Source of the DNA: Pinus tabuliformis
Taxonomy: Eukaryota > Streptophyta > Pinopsida > Pinales > Pinaceae
Length of the DNA: 64,000 bases
Direction of reading: 5' to 3'
Assembly: GCA_031772625.1 (NCBI GenBank)
Contig: CM062819.1
Span: forward strand, 1,230,795,070-1,230,859,069
A model generated the notes under the pieces. The model was not told the DNA's origin. It did not search any database and worked only from the letters and a program-made list of their open reading frames with translations. The position numbers and the translations under genes were made by a program. This document shows positions 23,147 through 33,130 of this stretch, piece by piece. Each line of letters opens with the position of its first letter. Position 1 is the first letter of the stretch.

Positions 23147-23609
23147 TGTTAGGGTCCCACCCTAACCCCCTTATTTATGTCATGGGATCACGTCATAGTC
23201 AAGAGTCAATAAAGCCCATATTAATATTTGTAAGTGGTTAACCCGCAATTAATTACGGGACCACAGTTAGTTGCAAATGGGCGGTAGTATTAATTAGATG
23301 GTAAATGGGCGGTAGTATTAGATAGAGGGTATTAATAAAACCCGCGATATTGGCTCGTGGTATTGCATGTATGAGTCATATATAAAGGATAGAGACTCCC
23401 TGCGAGGAGCATTGTGTCTTGTTTTGTAATCGAGCTCTGCTCTATTGGAGGTTGCCCCCTCGAAGAGGCTTGTGAACATTTCTCTCTGAATAATAAAATC
23501 ATTGCTATTCTGTGCTCTGGGTATATTTTTTCGCATATTCTATGTTCTCGGTATCTTTTCTTCGCAAATTCTATGTTTGGGTATCGCTTTGCAGGTTAAG
23601 CGCATAACA
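23147..23609 (+). repeat. 5' LTR of element D with promoter and polyadenylation signals
   Basis: A 463-bp LTR. TATATAAAG at 23379-23387 is a good TATA box, and AATAAA at 23492-23497 a likely polyadenylation signal, so the transcript would start shortly after 23400. The stretch 23447-23470 is shared with element E LTRs. Confidence 0.93.
23379..23387 (+). promoter_or_regulatory. TATA box of the element D 5' LTR
   Basis: TATATAAAG about 230 bp into the LTR, repeated in the 3' LTR near 29208. No other TATA-like site in this LTR is as strong. Confidence 0.6.
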
Positions 23610-23611
23610 AG

Positions 23612-23623
23612 TGGTATCAGAGC
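23612..23623 (+). other. Primer-binding site of element D
   Basis: TGGTATCAGAGC, two bases after the LTR; a perfect initiator Met tRNA match. Confidence 0.9.
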
Positions 23624-24551
23624 ACTTTTCAGGGCTCGGTGGGATCTCCAAATTTTAGCAAAAAAAAAATTTAGGCTAGAGACGTGTTCCGGCGTCTTTA
23701 AACCATGGGATCTGTCGTTAAGTGCATAAACCTGCGGATTTGGGGAGGCATGCACGCAGGAAATACAAGAGGTGGTCACGTCTGTTGGACTCCCTTGTAA
23801 CCCCTGTGGGTACCCCTTCGAGTAGTAGCGCATTAGACAGAATCGCGCACGGACTGTCTTCCACGTACCCTCTGGGTATATAGGAAGCCCCCTAGCTCCC
23901 TTGAAACCTCGCCATAGATAAACCTTCAGCCGTCTTGTGGCTACAGTACACCGAGAACAGCACTCGGAGTGATTACTCGCCCGTACGATAGGGCAGTCGG
24001 GTTGTACAGCTAAGGGTACGGTCGATCCTCCTTAGTTAGAGCCCTGAAACATTGGGCCGAGTACTACTGTCAGACCCTTATGTATATTGCGATCTGTAGC
24101 ACCTGACACTCCCCAAGACCATAGTTCCATTTCTATCGGGGGATCACACAGCATCTATTCCAGATCAGCAGCAGCAGTTGTTCCACAATTTAGATCTCTC
24201 AGATCCACCAGATCGGATATTTCAGATCAGCAGCAGCAGTTGTTCCACCATTCAGATCTCTCAGATTCACCAGATCGGAGTAGTTGGGAAGGGTTCCTGT
24301 ACCTGGATATAATTTTCGCAGGACTTTTGGCGGCATTGACATTTTGAGGATTTGGTGACTACAGTATTGGTCAGGAAGGAGTAAAACTCCGTTAGGAGTT
24401 TTCTAAAAAAAAAAAAAAAGTCTGAGATATTCCGGGACGCTTATTGGTGACCTAGCCCATCAGTATCAGGACGACGAGCTGAGCAAGGTGGTACCATTCA
24501 ATTTCTTAGTAAAAATTTTTAGGCGGTCCCAAATTTTCATCAGGTTGGTGT
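23624..24551 (+). other. Leader of element D
   Basis: About 930 bp between primer site and gag start with no coding signal. It contains a 62-bp tandem duplication (24161-24284) and a run of A at about 24404-24419. It presumably carries the packaging signal (inference). Confidence 0.6.
24161..24284 (+). repeat. 62-bp tandem duplication in the element D leader
   Basis: Copies start at 24161 and 24223. Each carries CAGATCAGCAGCAGCAGTTG, then GTTCCAC, AGATCTCTCAGAT and CCACCAGATCGG or near variants. Confidence 0.75.
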
Positions 24552-24917
24552 ATGGTAGAAACTCGCGCCCAAGTGATGGCCAATGAACGGATCGACAAAA
24601 TTGAAAACCATATGGAGACCCTCGAAACGGCTATGTCCAAGATCGAACATGAGCTTCAAAACATGAGTAGCTTCATACAACTTCAGCTTAAGGGAATGAG
24701 TAACCAGATACAGCAGGCATTCCCAGACAGCAAGGAGCCAGCCCGCAAGGAGGGGTATAATGGCCATAACTACCATGAGGGTGAGTCTAGCCACTCTCCT
24801 CACATTTGGCACTCCCGTCCACCACCCAGTCAGCGTCCTCCCAAGTTGGATATGCAGAAATTTGATGGTTCTCACACGTCAACATGGCTAGCACAAATGG
24901 AGCAGTATTTCCAATAG
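24552..24917 (+). CDS. Element D gag, N-terminal part, ending at an in-frame TAG
   Basis: The ATG at 24552 opens the gag-pol frame. The first 60 residues (VMANERIDKIENHMETLETA) form a predicted coiled coil. A Ser/Pro-rich linker and then the gag domain start, LDMQKFDGSHTSTWLAQMEQ, follow. TAG at 24915-24917 interrupts the gag domain just after EQYFQ, and the same frame continues without a break to 28925. The stop cuts a conserved domain, and element E reads through at the same point (MEQFFDLNN), so this is most likely a nonsense mutation rather than a programmed gag-pol boundary. Confidence 0.85.
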   Translation: MVETRAQVMANERIDKIENHMETLETAMSKIEHELQNMSSFIQLQLKGMSNQIQQAFPDSKEPARKEGYNGHNYHEGESSHSPHIWHSRPPPSQRPPKLDMQKFDGSHTSTWLAQMEQYFQ

Positions 24918-24947
24918 AATCATATCACAGATGAGGGAACTAAGCTT

Positions 24948-27900
24948 ATGGTGGGCACCATGTACTTGGACAATGAAAGATGGCAATGGAAGGAATGGCA
25001 TCAATGCTGCAATGGACATTTTCAGAATTGGGCCCAATTTGCCAAAACTCTCCGCAGTCGCTTTGAACAGGAAGACTCTTTTTTGGGGCGTCTCACTAAG
25101 CTTCGACAGACGGGTACAGTGGAGGAATATATGACTGCTTTTGAAGCTTTAGCCTTCCGCACTAAGGGTCTCACAGATGAGTTCTACATGGAATGCTTTA
25201 TCAGCGGTCTTAAAGAAGCCATCAAAGCTCAGGTTCTACTCCACCACCCCCCCACATGGACCGAGGCTTGCCAGGTAGCCCGTAAGGTGGAACATGCATT
25301 AACAGCCCAATCCAGCCGCCCCAACTTCCCCGCTAAAGGTTGTCCCTCACAGGCTCCCAATATGACCCAAACACTTAAGATTCAAAAGGTGTCACCGGCA
25401 GAAATGGCCGAAAGAAGGAAGCAAGGACTATGTTACTACTGTGATGAAAAATATTCCCCGGGTCATAAATGCAAAGAGCACAAGTTTTTTCAAATAGATG
25501 CCACTGACTACAGCTCCACCGAGGAAGATCCACCACTTGAGGAACCAGAGGCCACCGAAGAAGATAACCAACAGGAGATGGTATATGATGAACCAATGAT
25601 TTCGCTACATGCATTGGCAGGAATTTCTTCCCCTCAAACTCTCAAAATCAGGGGTTTTCTTAAACATCGCCCAGTAGTAGTCTTGATTGATAGTGGAAGT
25701 ACCCATAATTTCATCCACCAAAAGATCGCTGAAGCAGCACATTGTTTTGTCCGGGCAGTTTCTAACTTCCAAGTCCAGATTGCAGATGGGGGCACAATGA
25801 AATGTGAAGGTCGCTGTGAAAATGTCAAAATTCAAATGGGGGATTATCATTTGAAAACCCACATGTTTGCAATACACATGGGGGGTTGCGACATTGTCCT
25901 CGGTGCGGAATGGCTCCGCACTCTTGGGCCAATGACAATGGATTTCCAGGAGTTATATATGATTTTTAAGCAGAACGACTTCACACATACCCTCCGTGGA
26001 CTACAGGCGGGAGCCCCCTCTATCATAAGCTCGCATAGGATGGAAAAATTGTTAAAAAAGGGCCATCATGGAGTGGTAGCTCAATTTAATGCCATCCAGG
26101 TAGTAGAAAACATGTCTTCGTCAATTCATCCTGAGATGCAACAGATTTTGAATAAACATCGGATGGTCTTTGACAAACCTCATGAACTTCCACCCTCACG
26201 AGGGGAACATGATCATAGCATCACATTGGTTCCAGGGGCCCAACCCCCAAATGTGTGGCCATACAGACATCCGTTCACCCAAAAGAATGAAATAGAAAAA
26301 ATCATCAAGGAATTGTTGGAAGCAGGTGTCATTCATCCTAGCATTAGTCCTTATTCATCTCTAGTCGTCATGGTCCTCAAGAAAGATGGGGAGTGGCGGA
26401 TGTGTCCAGACTTCAGGGCCCTCAATAAGTTAACAGTCAAAGATAAATTTCCCATCCCAGTGGTTGACGATTTGCTGGACGAACTCAATGGGGCTCAATT
26501 CTTCACTAAATTGGATCTTCGCTCAGGCTACCACCAAATTCGCATGAAGGAAGTCGACATTCCCAAGACAGCTTTCAGAACTCATGAAGGCCATTATGAG
26601 TTCTTGGTCATGCCATTTGGTCTCTGTGATGCCCCCTCTACTTTTCAGAGCCTTATGAATCACCTCCTCAAACCATATCTCAGAAAATTTGTCTTGGTCT
26701 TCTTCGATGACATACTCATCTATAGTGGCACTCGGGCAGCACATCTTCAGCATGTAGATATCCTCTTGCAACTGCTCCGCACGCATAAACTATTTGTCAA
26801 AATGTCTAAGTGTGCGTTTGGCATGGAAGAAGTTGAGTATTTAGGCCACATTGTGGGGCGTGAAGGTGTCAAGGTGGATCCCAAAAAGATCCAGGCAATG
26901 CAAGAATGGCCTCAACCTAAGACCTTGAAAAGCTTGAGAGGATTTTTGGGTCTCACAGGCTATTATCGTAAATTTGTCCGCAACTATGGCCGCATAGCGA
27001 AGTCCCTGACGCAACTTCTAAAGAAAAATTCCTTCTTTTGGAACGAAGAAGCACAACAGGCATTTACCGCTCTCAAAACCGCCATGTGTTCCACTCCGGT
27101 CTTAGCACTACCGGACTTCACCAAAACATTTGTCATTGAATCTGATGCTTCGGGAACAGGTATTGGAGCAGTCTTAATGCAGGAAGGGCGACCATTGGCA
27201 TTCACCAGCCAACAACTAAGTTGGAAGAACTTGGGCCAATCTACCTATGAGAAGGAAATGATGGCCATCTTACATGCAGTTGAGACCTGGCGACCCTACT
27301 TGTTGGGGCGACGTTTCCAAATCCGCACAGATCATCATAGTCTTAAATATTTTTTGGAGCAATGCCTATCGTCCCCCCAACAAAATAAATGGTTAGCCAA
27401 AATGCTGGGATATGATTATGAGATCATTTACAAGAAAGGGAAAGACAACAGGGTAGCAGATGCATTGTCGCTCCAATTTGAGGAGGAAAGTACTCTACTC
27501 GCAATATCCCTCCCCATTCCAGACTGGATTGAAGAGGCTCGCAGGGAATGGTTTTCACATCCCGGGCTCTCCCAACTCATTTCTCAAATACAGGCAGATC
27601 CTAATTCCAGCAAGGGCTACTCGTGGCAGAATGATATTCTTCGCTATAAGGACAAAGTCGTCATATCACCAACATCCACCCTCAAAAGTCGCATTTTGGC
27701 AGAATTGCATTCATCTCCCATTGCAGGATATTCAGGCTTTCAGAAGACATACGCTCGCACCAGAAGATCATTTTTTTGGACCGGCATGAAACAGGACATC
27801 CTTACTTTTGTAGCAGAATGTGACGTCTGTCAACGCCACAAAGGGGAAATCGTCAACACACCAGGCACATTACAACCATTGCCCATTCCGGCGTCAATTT

Positions 27901-28925
27901 GGATGGAGGTCTCCATGGATTTCATTACAGGTCTTCCAAAGTCCGGGAACAAATCAGTCATCATGGTGGTTGTGGACCGACTGTCGAAGTATGCTCATTT
28001 CTGCGCCCTACCCCAACCATTCACACCCACTTTGGTTGCTCAAACTTTCATGGATCAAATCTTCAAATTGCATGGCATGCCCACTTCTATTGTGTCCGAC
28101 CGCGACCCAATCTTCACCAGTAATTTCTGGCAGGAGCTCTTCAGAATACAAGGCACTCAACTCAAACTCAGTACTTCATATCATCCGCAAACAGATGGTC
28201 AAACCGAAGCCGTCAACAAATGTCTAGAAACCTACCTTAGGTGTTTCACTTCAGAAAAACAACAACTTTGGGTACAGTGGTTACCTCTGGCGGAATATTG
28301 GTATAACACCAACTATCATGCCACAACCAAAATGACTCCCTATGAAGCAGTCTATGGACAACTTCCGCCGTCCCCCACTTCTTATCTCACGGGGTGCTCC
28401 AAAGTACAAGCCGTGGATCAACTCCTACAACACCGTGCAACCATGCTTTCCCACCTGCGCGAGAATCTTCATCAAGCTCAGAACCGTATGAAGCAACAGG
28501 CTGACCAACATCGCTCAGAGCGCCAATTTCAAGAAGGGGATCAGGTCTTTTTGAAGCTGCAACCATATAAGCAAACATCACTCAAAGACAAGGGCTGTCA
28601 AAAGCTCTCTCCAAAATTCTACGGACCATATCAAGTACTTCAGCGCATTGGAGAAGTGGCTTACAAGTTGGCTTTGCCACCTACAGCAAAAATCCACCCA
28701 GTTTTCCATGTATTGTGTCTCAAGAAAGTGATTGGGAACAATTGCCGAGTTCAAACCAGTCTACCTGAGTTGGATGAAGAAGGATCAATCTGGCTTCAAC
28801 CTGAACAGGTTCTAGACACTCGAGACAAGCACCTGCGCGGCCGCATGATTAAGGAGGTCCTCGTCAAATGGAAAGATACCTCGCCGGAAGATGCAACTTG
28901 GGAACCAGCCGTTATTCTTCAGTAG
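24948..28925 (+). CDS. Element D gag-pol polyprotein: gag, protease, RT, RNase H, integrase, chromodomain
   Basis: This is the continuation of the 24552 frame; residues are counted from 24552. The gag C-terminus has the zinc knuckle CYYCDEKYSPGHKC (about 295). The protease has LIDSGSTHNFIH with Asp at 380. Reverse transcriptase has [19 protein letters not shown] motifs and FFDDILIYS with the catalytic Asp pair at 719-720. RNase H has IESDASGTGIG (865), YEKEMMAILHAVETW and TDHHSLKY. Integrase has a zinc finger starting LHSS (1053), where the second His reads Tyr (1060), and a core with Asp 1123, Asp 1183 and Glu 1219 (D,D35E spacing). The tail has a GPYQVLQRIG module and a chromodomain (EVLVKWKDTSPEDATWEP) ending at TAG 28925. 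Chromodomains steer integration to marked chromatin. All parts are full length apart from the N-terminal stop. Confidence 0.95.
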   Translation: MVGTMYLDNERWQWKEWHQCCNGHFQNWAQFAKTLRSRFEQEDSFLGRLTKLRQTGTVEEYMTAFEALAFRTKGLTDEFYMECFISGLKEAIKAQVLLHHPPTWTEACQVARKVEHALTAQSSRPNFPAKGCPSQAPNMTQTLKIQKVSPAEMAERRKQGLCYYCDEKYSPGHKCKEHKFFQIDATDYSSTEEDPPLEEPEATEEDNQQEMVYDEPMISLHALAGISSPQTLKIRGFLKHRPVVVLIDSGSTHNFIHQKIAEAAHCFVRAVSNFQVQIADGGTMKCEGRCENVKIQMGDYHLKTHMFAIHMGGCDIVLGAEWLRTLGPMTMDFQELYMIFKQNDFTHTLRGLQAGAPSIISSHRMEKLLKKGHHGVVAQFNAIQVVENMSSSIHPEMQQILNKHRMVFDKPHELPPSRGEHDHSITLVPGAQPPNVWPYRHPFTQKNEIEKIIKELLEAGVIHPSISPYSSLVVMVLKKDGEWRMCPDFRALNKLTVKDKFPIPVVDDLLDELNGAQFFTKLDLRSGYHQIRMKEVDIPKTAFRTHEGHYEFLVMPFGLCDAPSTFQSLMNHLLKPYLRKFVLVFFDDILIYSGTRAAHLQHVDILLQLLRTHKLFVKMSKCAFGMEEVEYLGHIVGREGVKVDPKKIQAMQEWPQPKTLKSLRGFLGLTGYYRKFVRNYGRIAKSLTQLLKKNSFFWNEEAQQAFTALKTAMCSTPVLALPDFTKTFVIESDASGTGIGAVLMQEGRPLAFTSQQLSWKNLGQSTYEKEMMAILHAVETWRPYLLGRRFQIRTDHHSLKYFLEQCLSSPQQNKWLAKMLGYDYEIIYKKGKDNRVADALSLQFEEESTLLAISLPIPDWIEEARREWFSHPGLSQLISQIQADPNSSKGYSWQNDILRYKDKVVISPTSTLKSRILAELHSSPIAGYSGFQKTYARTRRSFFWTGMKQDILTFVAECDVCQRHKGEIVNTPGTLQPLPIPASIWMEVSMDFITGLPKSGNKSVIMVVVDRLSKYAHFCALPQPFTPTLVAQTFMDQIFKLHGMPTSIVSDRDPIFTSNFWQELFRIQGTQLKLSTSYHPQTDGQTEAVNKCLETYLRCFTSEKQQLWVQWLPLAEYWYNTNYHATTKMTPYEAVYGQLPPSPTSYLTGCSKVQAVDQLLQHRATMLSHLRENLHQAQNRMKQQADQHRSERQFQEGDQVFLKLQPYKQTSLKDKGCQKLSPKFYGPYQVLQRIGEVAYKLALPPTAKIHPVFHVLCLKKVIGNNCRVQTSLPELDEEGSIWLQPEQVLDTRDKHLRGRMIKEVLVKWKDTSPEDATWEPAVILQ

Positions 28926-28975
28926 TTTCCGCAGCTTCAGCCTTGAGGACAAGGCTAGTTTTAAGGGGGAGGGCA

Positions 28976-29438
28976 TGTTAGGGTCCCACCCTAACCCCCT
29001 TATTTATGTCATGGGATCACGTCATAGTCAAGAGTCAATAAAGCCCATATTAATATTTATAAGTGGTTAACCCGCAATTAATTACGGGACCACAGTTAGT
29101 TGCAAATGGGCGGTAGTATTAGTTAGATGGTAAATGGGCGGTAGTATTAGATAGAGGGTATTAATAAAACCCACGATATTGGCTCGCGGTATTGCATGTA
29201 TGAGTCATATATAAAGGATAGAGACTCCCTGCGAGGAGCATTGTGTCTTGTTTTGTAATCGAGCTCTGCTCTATTGGAGGTTGCCCCCTCGAAGAGGCCT
29301 GTGAACATTTCTCTCTGAATAATAAAATCATTGCTATTCTATGCTCTGGGTATATTTTTTCGCATATTCTGTGTTCTCGATATCTTTTCTTCGCAAATTC
29401 TATGTTTGGGTATCGCTTTGCAGGTTAAGCGCATAACA
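28976..29438 (+). repeat. 3' LTR of element D
   Basis: 463 bp, differing from the 5' copy at 8 positions (all transitions) by hand alignment. Preceded by the polypurine tract AAGGGGGAGGGCA. Confidence 0.95.
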
Positions 29439-31029
29439 CTCTAGTACCATGACTTGAGGAAGAGACCCTTCAGCAACCCCAAAAACACAGATTTCTAGTT
29501 CTCGCATGAGCCTTGGAGTTTGTCATCTTGATTCAGTACTTGGTTCATTTCATCGTTATTTTTCTATAATAAGATCTCACTCATATTCTCATTTCCTTCG
29601 GCACTTTTTTCATGCATAATATAAGCGAAAGCTAATAAATCATGTCTTAATCAGATTATACATGTATATTTCCTTACCATACGATCTACAACAAACCTGG
29701 CCAATCGTTGTCACCCACCTGCGTATTCATTTCAATGTTTGACTTTAGGCGCTCCGAATCTCCACCATCGATCTACCTTGCTTGATCTAACGGCTATCGC
29801 ATCACTCGATCGCCAACTAGCTTGGTTGATCTCCACCGTTGATCAATCCTGCATGATCCAACAGCTATCATGCAATCTCATGTGAATTCTTGCACAGCCA
29901 ATATCCGCCCGATAACATGCGAGAAAAGTGGCTTTCTCGTGCTACGTGTCACTCACTTAGGCTAATCGTGTAAAATTTAGGAATTTCACTTACAGCTTTG
30001 AGGGCACGCAAGAAACTTCTTACCACCTACGAAAACCCGCTCCATCATTCCACACATTTTCCACCCTTCTGTCGACACGTGACTTGATGTGATCCATCCG
30101 TCTATTAACTTCATCTCCCATGATAAGATCTATGCCATTCATCTCCCATTCATCCTGTTCGTCCATCTATTCACTTCATCTCCCGCGATAAGATCTTCAT
30201 CACTCGTCTTCCATTAGTCATGTTCATCCATCTATTCACTTAATCCCCTGTGATAAGACCTTTGCCATTCATCTGCTATTCATCCTGTTCGTCCATATAT
30301 TCACATAATCTCCTGCGATAAGATCTCCGCTACTCATCTCCTGTTAATATTGTTCCCGATTGACCCAACAGTTCCTATGCACTGCTGCTCCGTTACATCT
30401 TCCTTTCGCTGATTTAGATCTTCGATTTCTCTTCTGCTTGACTCCTTCCTGCACTTTATTCTGTGTATCTTTTAAATGTTGCCACTCCATAGACCTTCTA
30501 GCCATCCTCAACCACCTTCCATCAGCCTGTCACGTCCACAATAACACTTAAATTTCATGCTTGATTTTACCAAAAAACCCAAAAAAGAGTGAAAATAGAT
30601 TTAATTTAGTTTCCTTGCTTACACATTACTTTGGTTTGATGCTCTTTACTTTTGTAAGTTATATAGCAGCATTAGGATAGTGTTGATTTAGCAATTCTGC
30701 TTAGCATAGTTGTTTAAATGGTTAATTAGGAAATGGTGTGATTTAGCATTACATGTTGTTTTCTTCATTACTGCAGTAGAGTAGCTCTCTTAGCATAGTT
30801 TTTCTCTTCTTCCATCAAAGAATCAAGCTTCTTTCGACCCTATAGAAGTCTGGCTTGGAACCCCTGGGACCCCTTGCTAGATGAATAGTGACAACAAGCA
30901 AGACCTTCAATTCTACTTGTGCATATAGCACTATCACCTCCAAGTTTGTACGAACCGCGGGTTGATAAGTAAAGCTGGTAGCCTAGGAGTTGCAGCATCC
31001 TTGCTGCAATACTAGTGCTCATCACTTTT

Positions 31030-31047
31030 TGGCACCATTGTTAGGGA
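31030..31047 (+). other. Primer-binding site of element C, Asp-tRNA type
   Basis: TGGCACCATTGTTAGGGA, five bases after the LTR. It matches the primer site TGGCGCCGTTGCCGGGGA known from Athila-type plant elements except at transition sites, mostly in CG contexts, as expected from loss of methylated cytosines. Confidence 0.65.
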
Positions 31048-31348
31048 GGTGTCTGAGTAGAATGTGAGTACTGCTTTCTTTTCTTCTATTTCTAGTCTGC
31101 TTTCTTTTCTTCGATTTCTAGTCTCTAATTTTTTGCCATTAGTTTATTTCTGCAAAAGTAATCTAGTAGCTTCATTTCTTTCAGTTGTCATTATCTTATT
31201 TTCTTTCCATTTTGTAAGTAGACATTCAATTTAGCAAGTAACTTTTATTTATGTCAGTAGTTTTCATTTAATCAGCAATTTCATTTCTGCAAAGTACTTT
31301 CTAGCTTTAAAAAATCTTACAAAAACCAACCCAAAAACATTTCCTTTC

Positions 31349-33130
31349 ATGCCTCGTAGGAGTAGGGACAATTTAGGGAAATTCTTGCCAAATACCCCCA
31401 CTGCATCCAACAGCCAACCTTCTCTCTTCTTCGGTGGCTGTGAACTGGAGGAACATTTAGGTGAGCAACCTGACATATTTTAAGAACCTACAGGGGAAGA
31501 AGAAGAAGAGGAACCCATTCCTAATGAACCAATGGCTGAAAACCAAAATGACAGAGGGAATAGAGAGAGAATTGAGGGTGCCTTCCCCATCAGAGAAACC
31601 AATGGGGACACTAAGATGAAGAATATAAGCCCCTGTGCTTTACCTCATTTCCATGGCCTGACCATAGAGGACCCTGACACTTTCCTATTTTATTTTGTTG
31701 TTATATGCCAAAACTATGACTATACAAATGATGAGAAAAAGTTAAAATTGTTTCCATCTACCCTCAAGGATGCAGCATTGCACTGGTTCATGGGTTTACC
31801 TAGAGACAGCATCACAACTTGGGCTCAGATGCAATAGGCTTTTAACAACAAATATAGGGACTACTGTAGGTTAAAGGATACTAAAGAAGAGATTTTCAAG
31901 ATGACCATGGGCTAGGATGAATCCTTAGAAGACTACAAAGAAAGATTCCAGCTCAGTTACAAAAGGGCTAGGTGAAAACTTGACCCCGAGTGACTAAAGT
32001 TGGTCCTGCTCAGAGGAGTAAGGGAATATCTTCTGGATACCTTACATTTTTTAGTACGAGGGGATATCTACTAATTACCCTATGAGGATATCAAGACTGT
32101 CTTTAGAAACCATTCTAGGGCTGTGAGGAAAAAGGGTAGGGGTAGTCAACCTATGGATAGTACATCATCTTCCAACTTGTCCATCGGGGGTGAAATTGGA
32201 AATATGCTGGAATATTTCAAAAGTGAGATGTTGCAAACCCTTTCCTTGCAATTGGACACCATGAATATCAAAAGGAAGCAAGAGGAAGTAGAGATATCCT
32301 TGACCATCTTTTTTCATAGATTCACCAAGAGGCATCCTAGGAATGAATGTCCATTGAACTGCATTGAGATTTGCTCAGTCTATGAATAAAACCACTCCAC
32401 AGACAAGCGCCCTTCTTTACCCGGACTCAAAGATGTATATCAAGGAGCTGAAGGGGTCACTGAGTAGCTTTGCTACATCAACCAAAGGAGACCTCCTAGG
32501 CCTAGACCATACCAGCAGGGTATGCTAGGGTCATCCCATGCATATTACAATCCCAACCAAACCACAACTATGCCTTCTTGGGGACCCCCTGCTCATCCTT
32601 CCTAGTCTACACCCCCTCCTTGGTCCTATGCATCTCAGTATCATTCCCATCCAGCCAACTAGTCATTTCAACCTTATGTTTTGCCACAACCTCAGTGGAA
32701 TACCTCACACCACTGGTGGAGGCCCCAATACAACAATGCTCCAGCTCTATTGCCTCCACCACCTACCCAACCACTCCTACACTCTGCTCCACCCAAGCAA
32801 CCCCAGATGCCTGCCCAACCAAATCCGAACCCGAACAATAAGCAGGCTCAACAAGTATACAATGGAGAGACATCATAACCAGCTTATACTATAGAAATCC
32901 AAGAGACCAACCTAAGATCTGGGAGAATTCTTCGGGATAACCAACCTCCCCCTCCACATAGGGAGGTTGAGGAGGAAAGAGAGGAAAGAAACTTTAAAGT
33001 AAATCCACCCTTTCCTGAGAGATTAGCCCAACCACTCCAGCCTACCTCATAAGAAATTGAACTTCTGGGAGAATTGAAAAATATATGTGTAAATATCCCC
33101 CTTCTCCAAGCAATAAAAGATGTTCCCATT
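31349..33130 (+). pseudogene. Element C gag
   Basis: ATG 31349 opens with MPRRSRDNLGKF. The gag domain follows: ALPHFHGLTIEDPDTFLFYF, LKLFPSTLKDAALHWFMGLP and YRDYCRLKDTKEEIF, matching the retrotransposon gag fold of Athila-like elements. After 32400 comes a Pro/Gln-rich tail (about 32500-32880) and then a charged stretch. No CCHC knuckle is visible. One frame is kept for the whole length, but about a dozen in-frame stops (TAG, TAA, TGA), mostly where Gln or Arg codons are expected, destroy it. The region continues without a gap into protease. Confidence 0.85.

Larger units (their letters stand above)
23147..29438 (+). mobile_element. Chromovirus element D, nearly intact Ty3/gypsy
   Basis: A 6292-bp element with 463-bp LTRs (23147-23609, 28976-29438), TGTTAGGG and CATAACA ends, and flanks CTCTG (23142-23146) and CTCTA (29439-29443). 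The uninserted site survives in the other C LTR at 38866-38870 (CTCTG), which shows that the A is a later change. The primer site lies at 23612 and the polypurine tract AAGGGGGAGGGCA just before 28976. Gag-pol occupies one frame with a single internal stop. The LTRs differ at 8 positions, all transitions, making it the youngest element here. Confidence 0.96.
22250..31024 (+). repeat. 5' LTR of element C, split by element D
   Basis: The LTR consists of 22250-23146 and 29439-31024. Joined without the duplicated CTCTA it is about 2478 bp. It ends GCTCATCA at 31024. It supplies the empty site for E: the uninterrupted ACATCTTCCTTTCGCT at about 30396. Confidence 0.9.
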
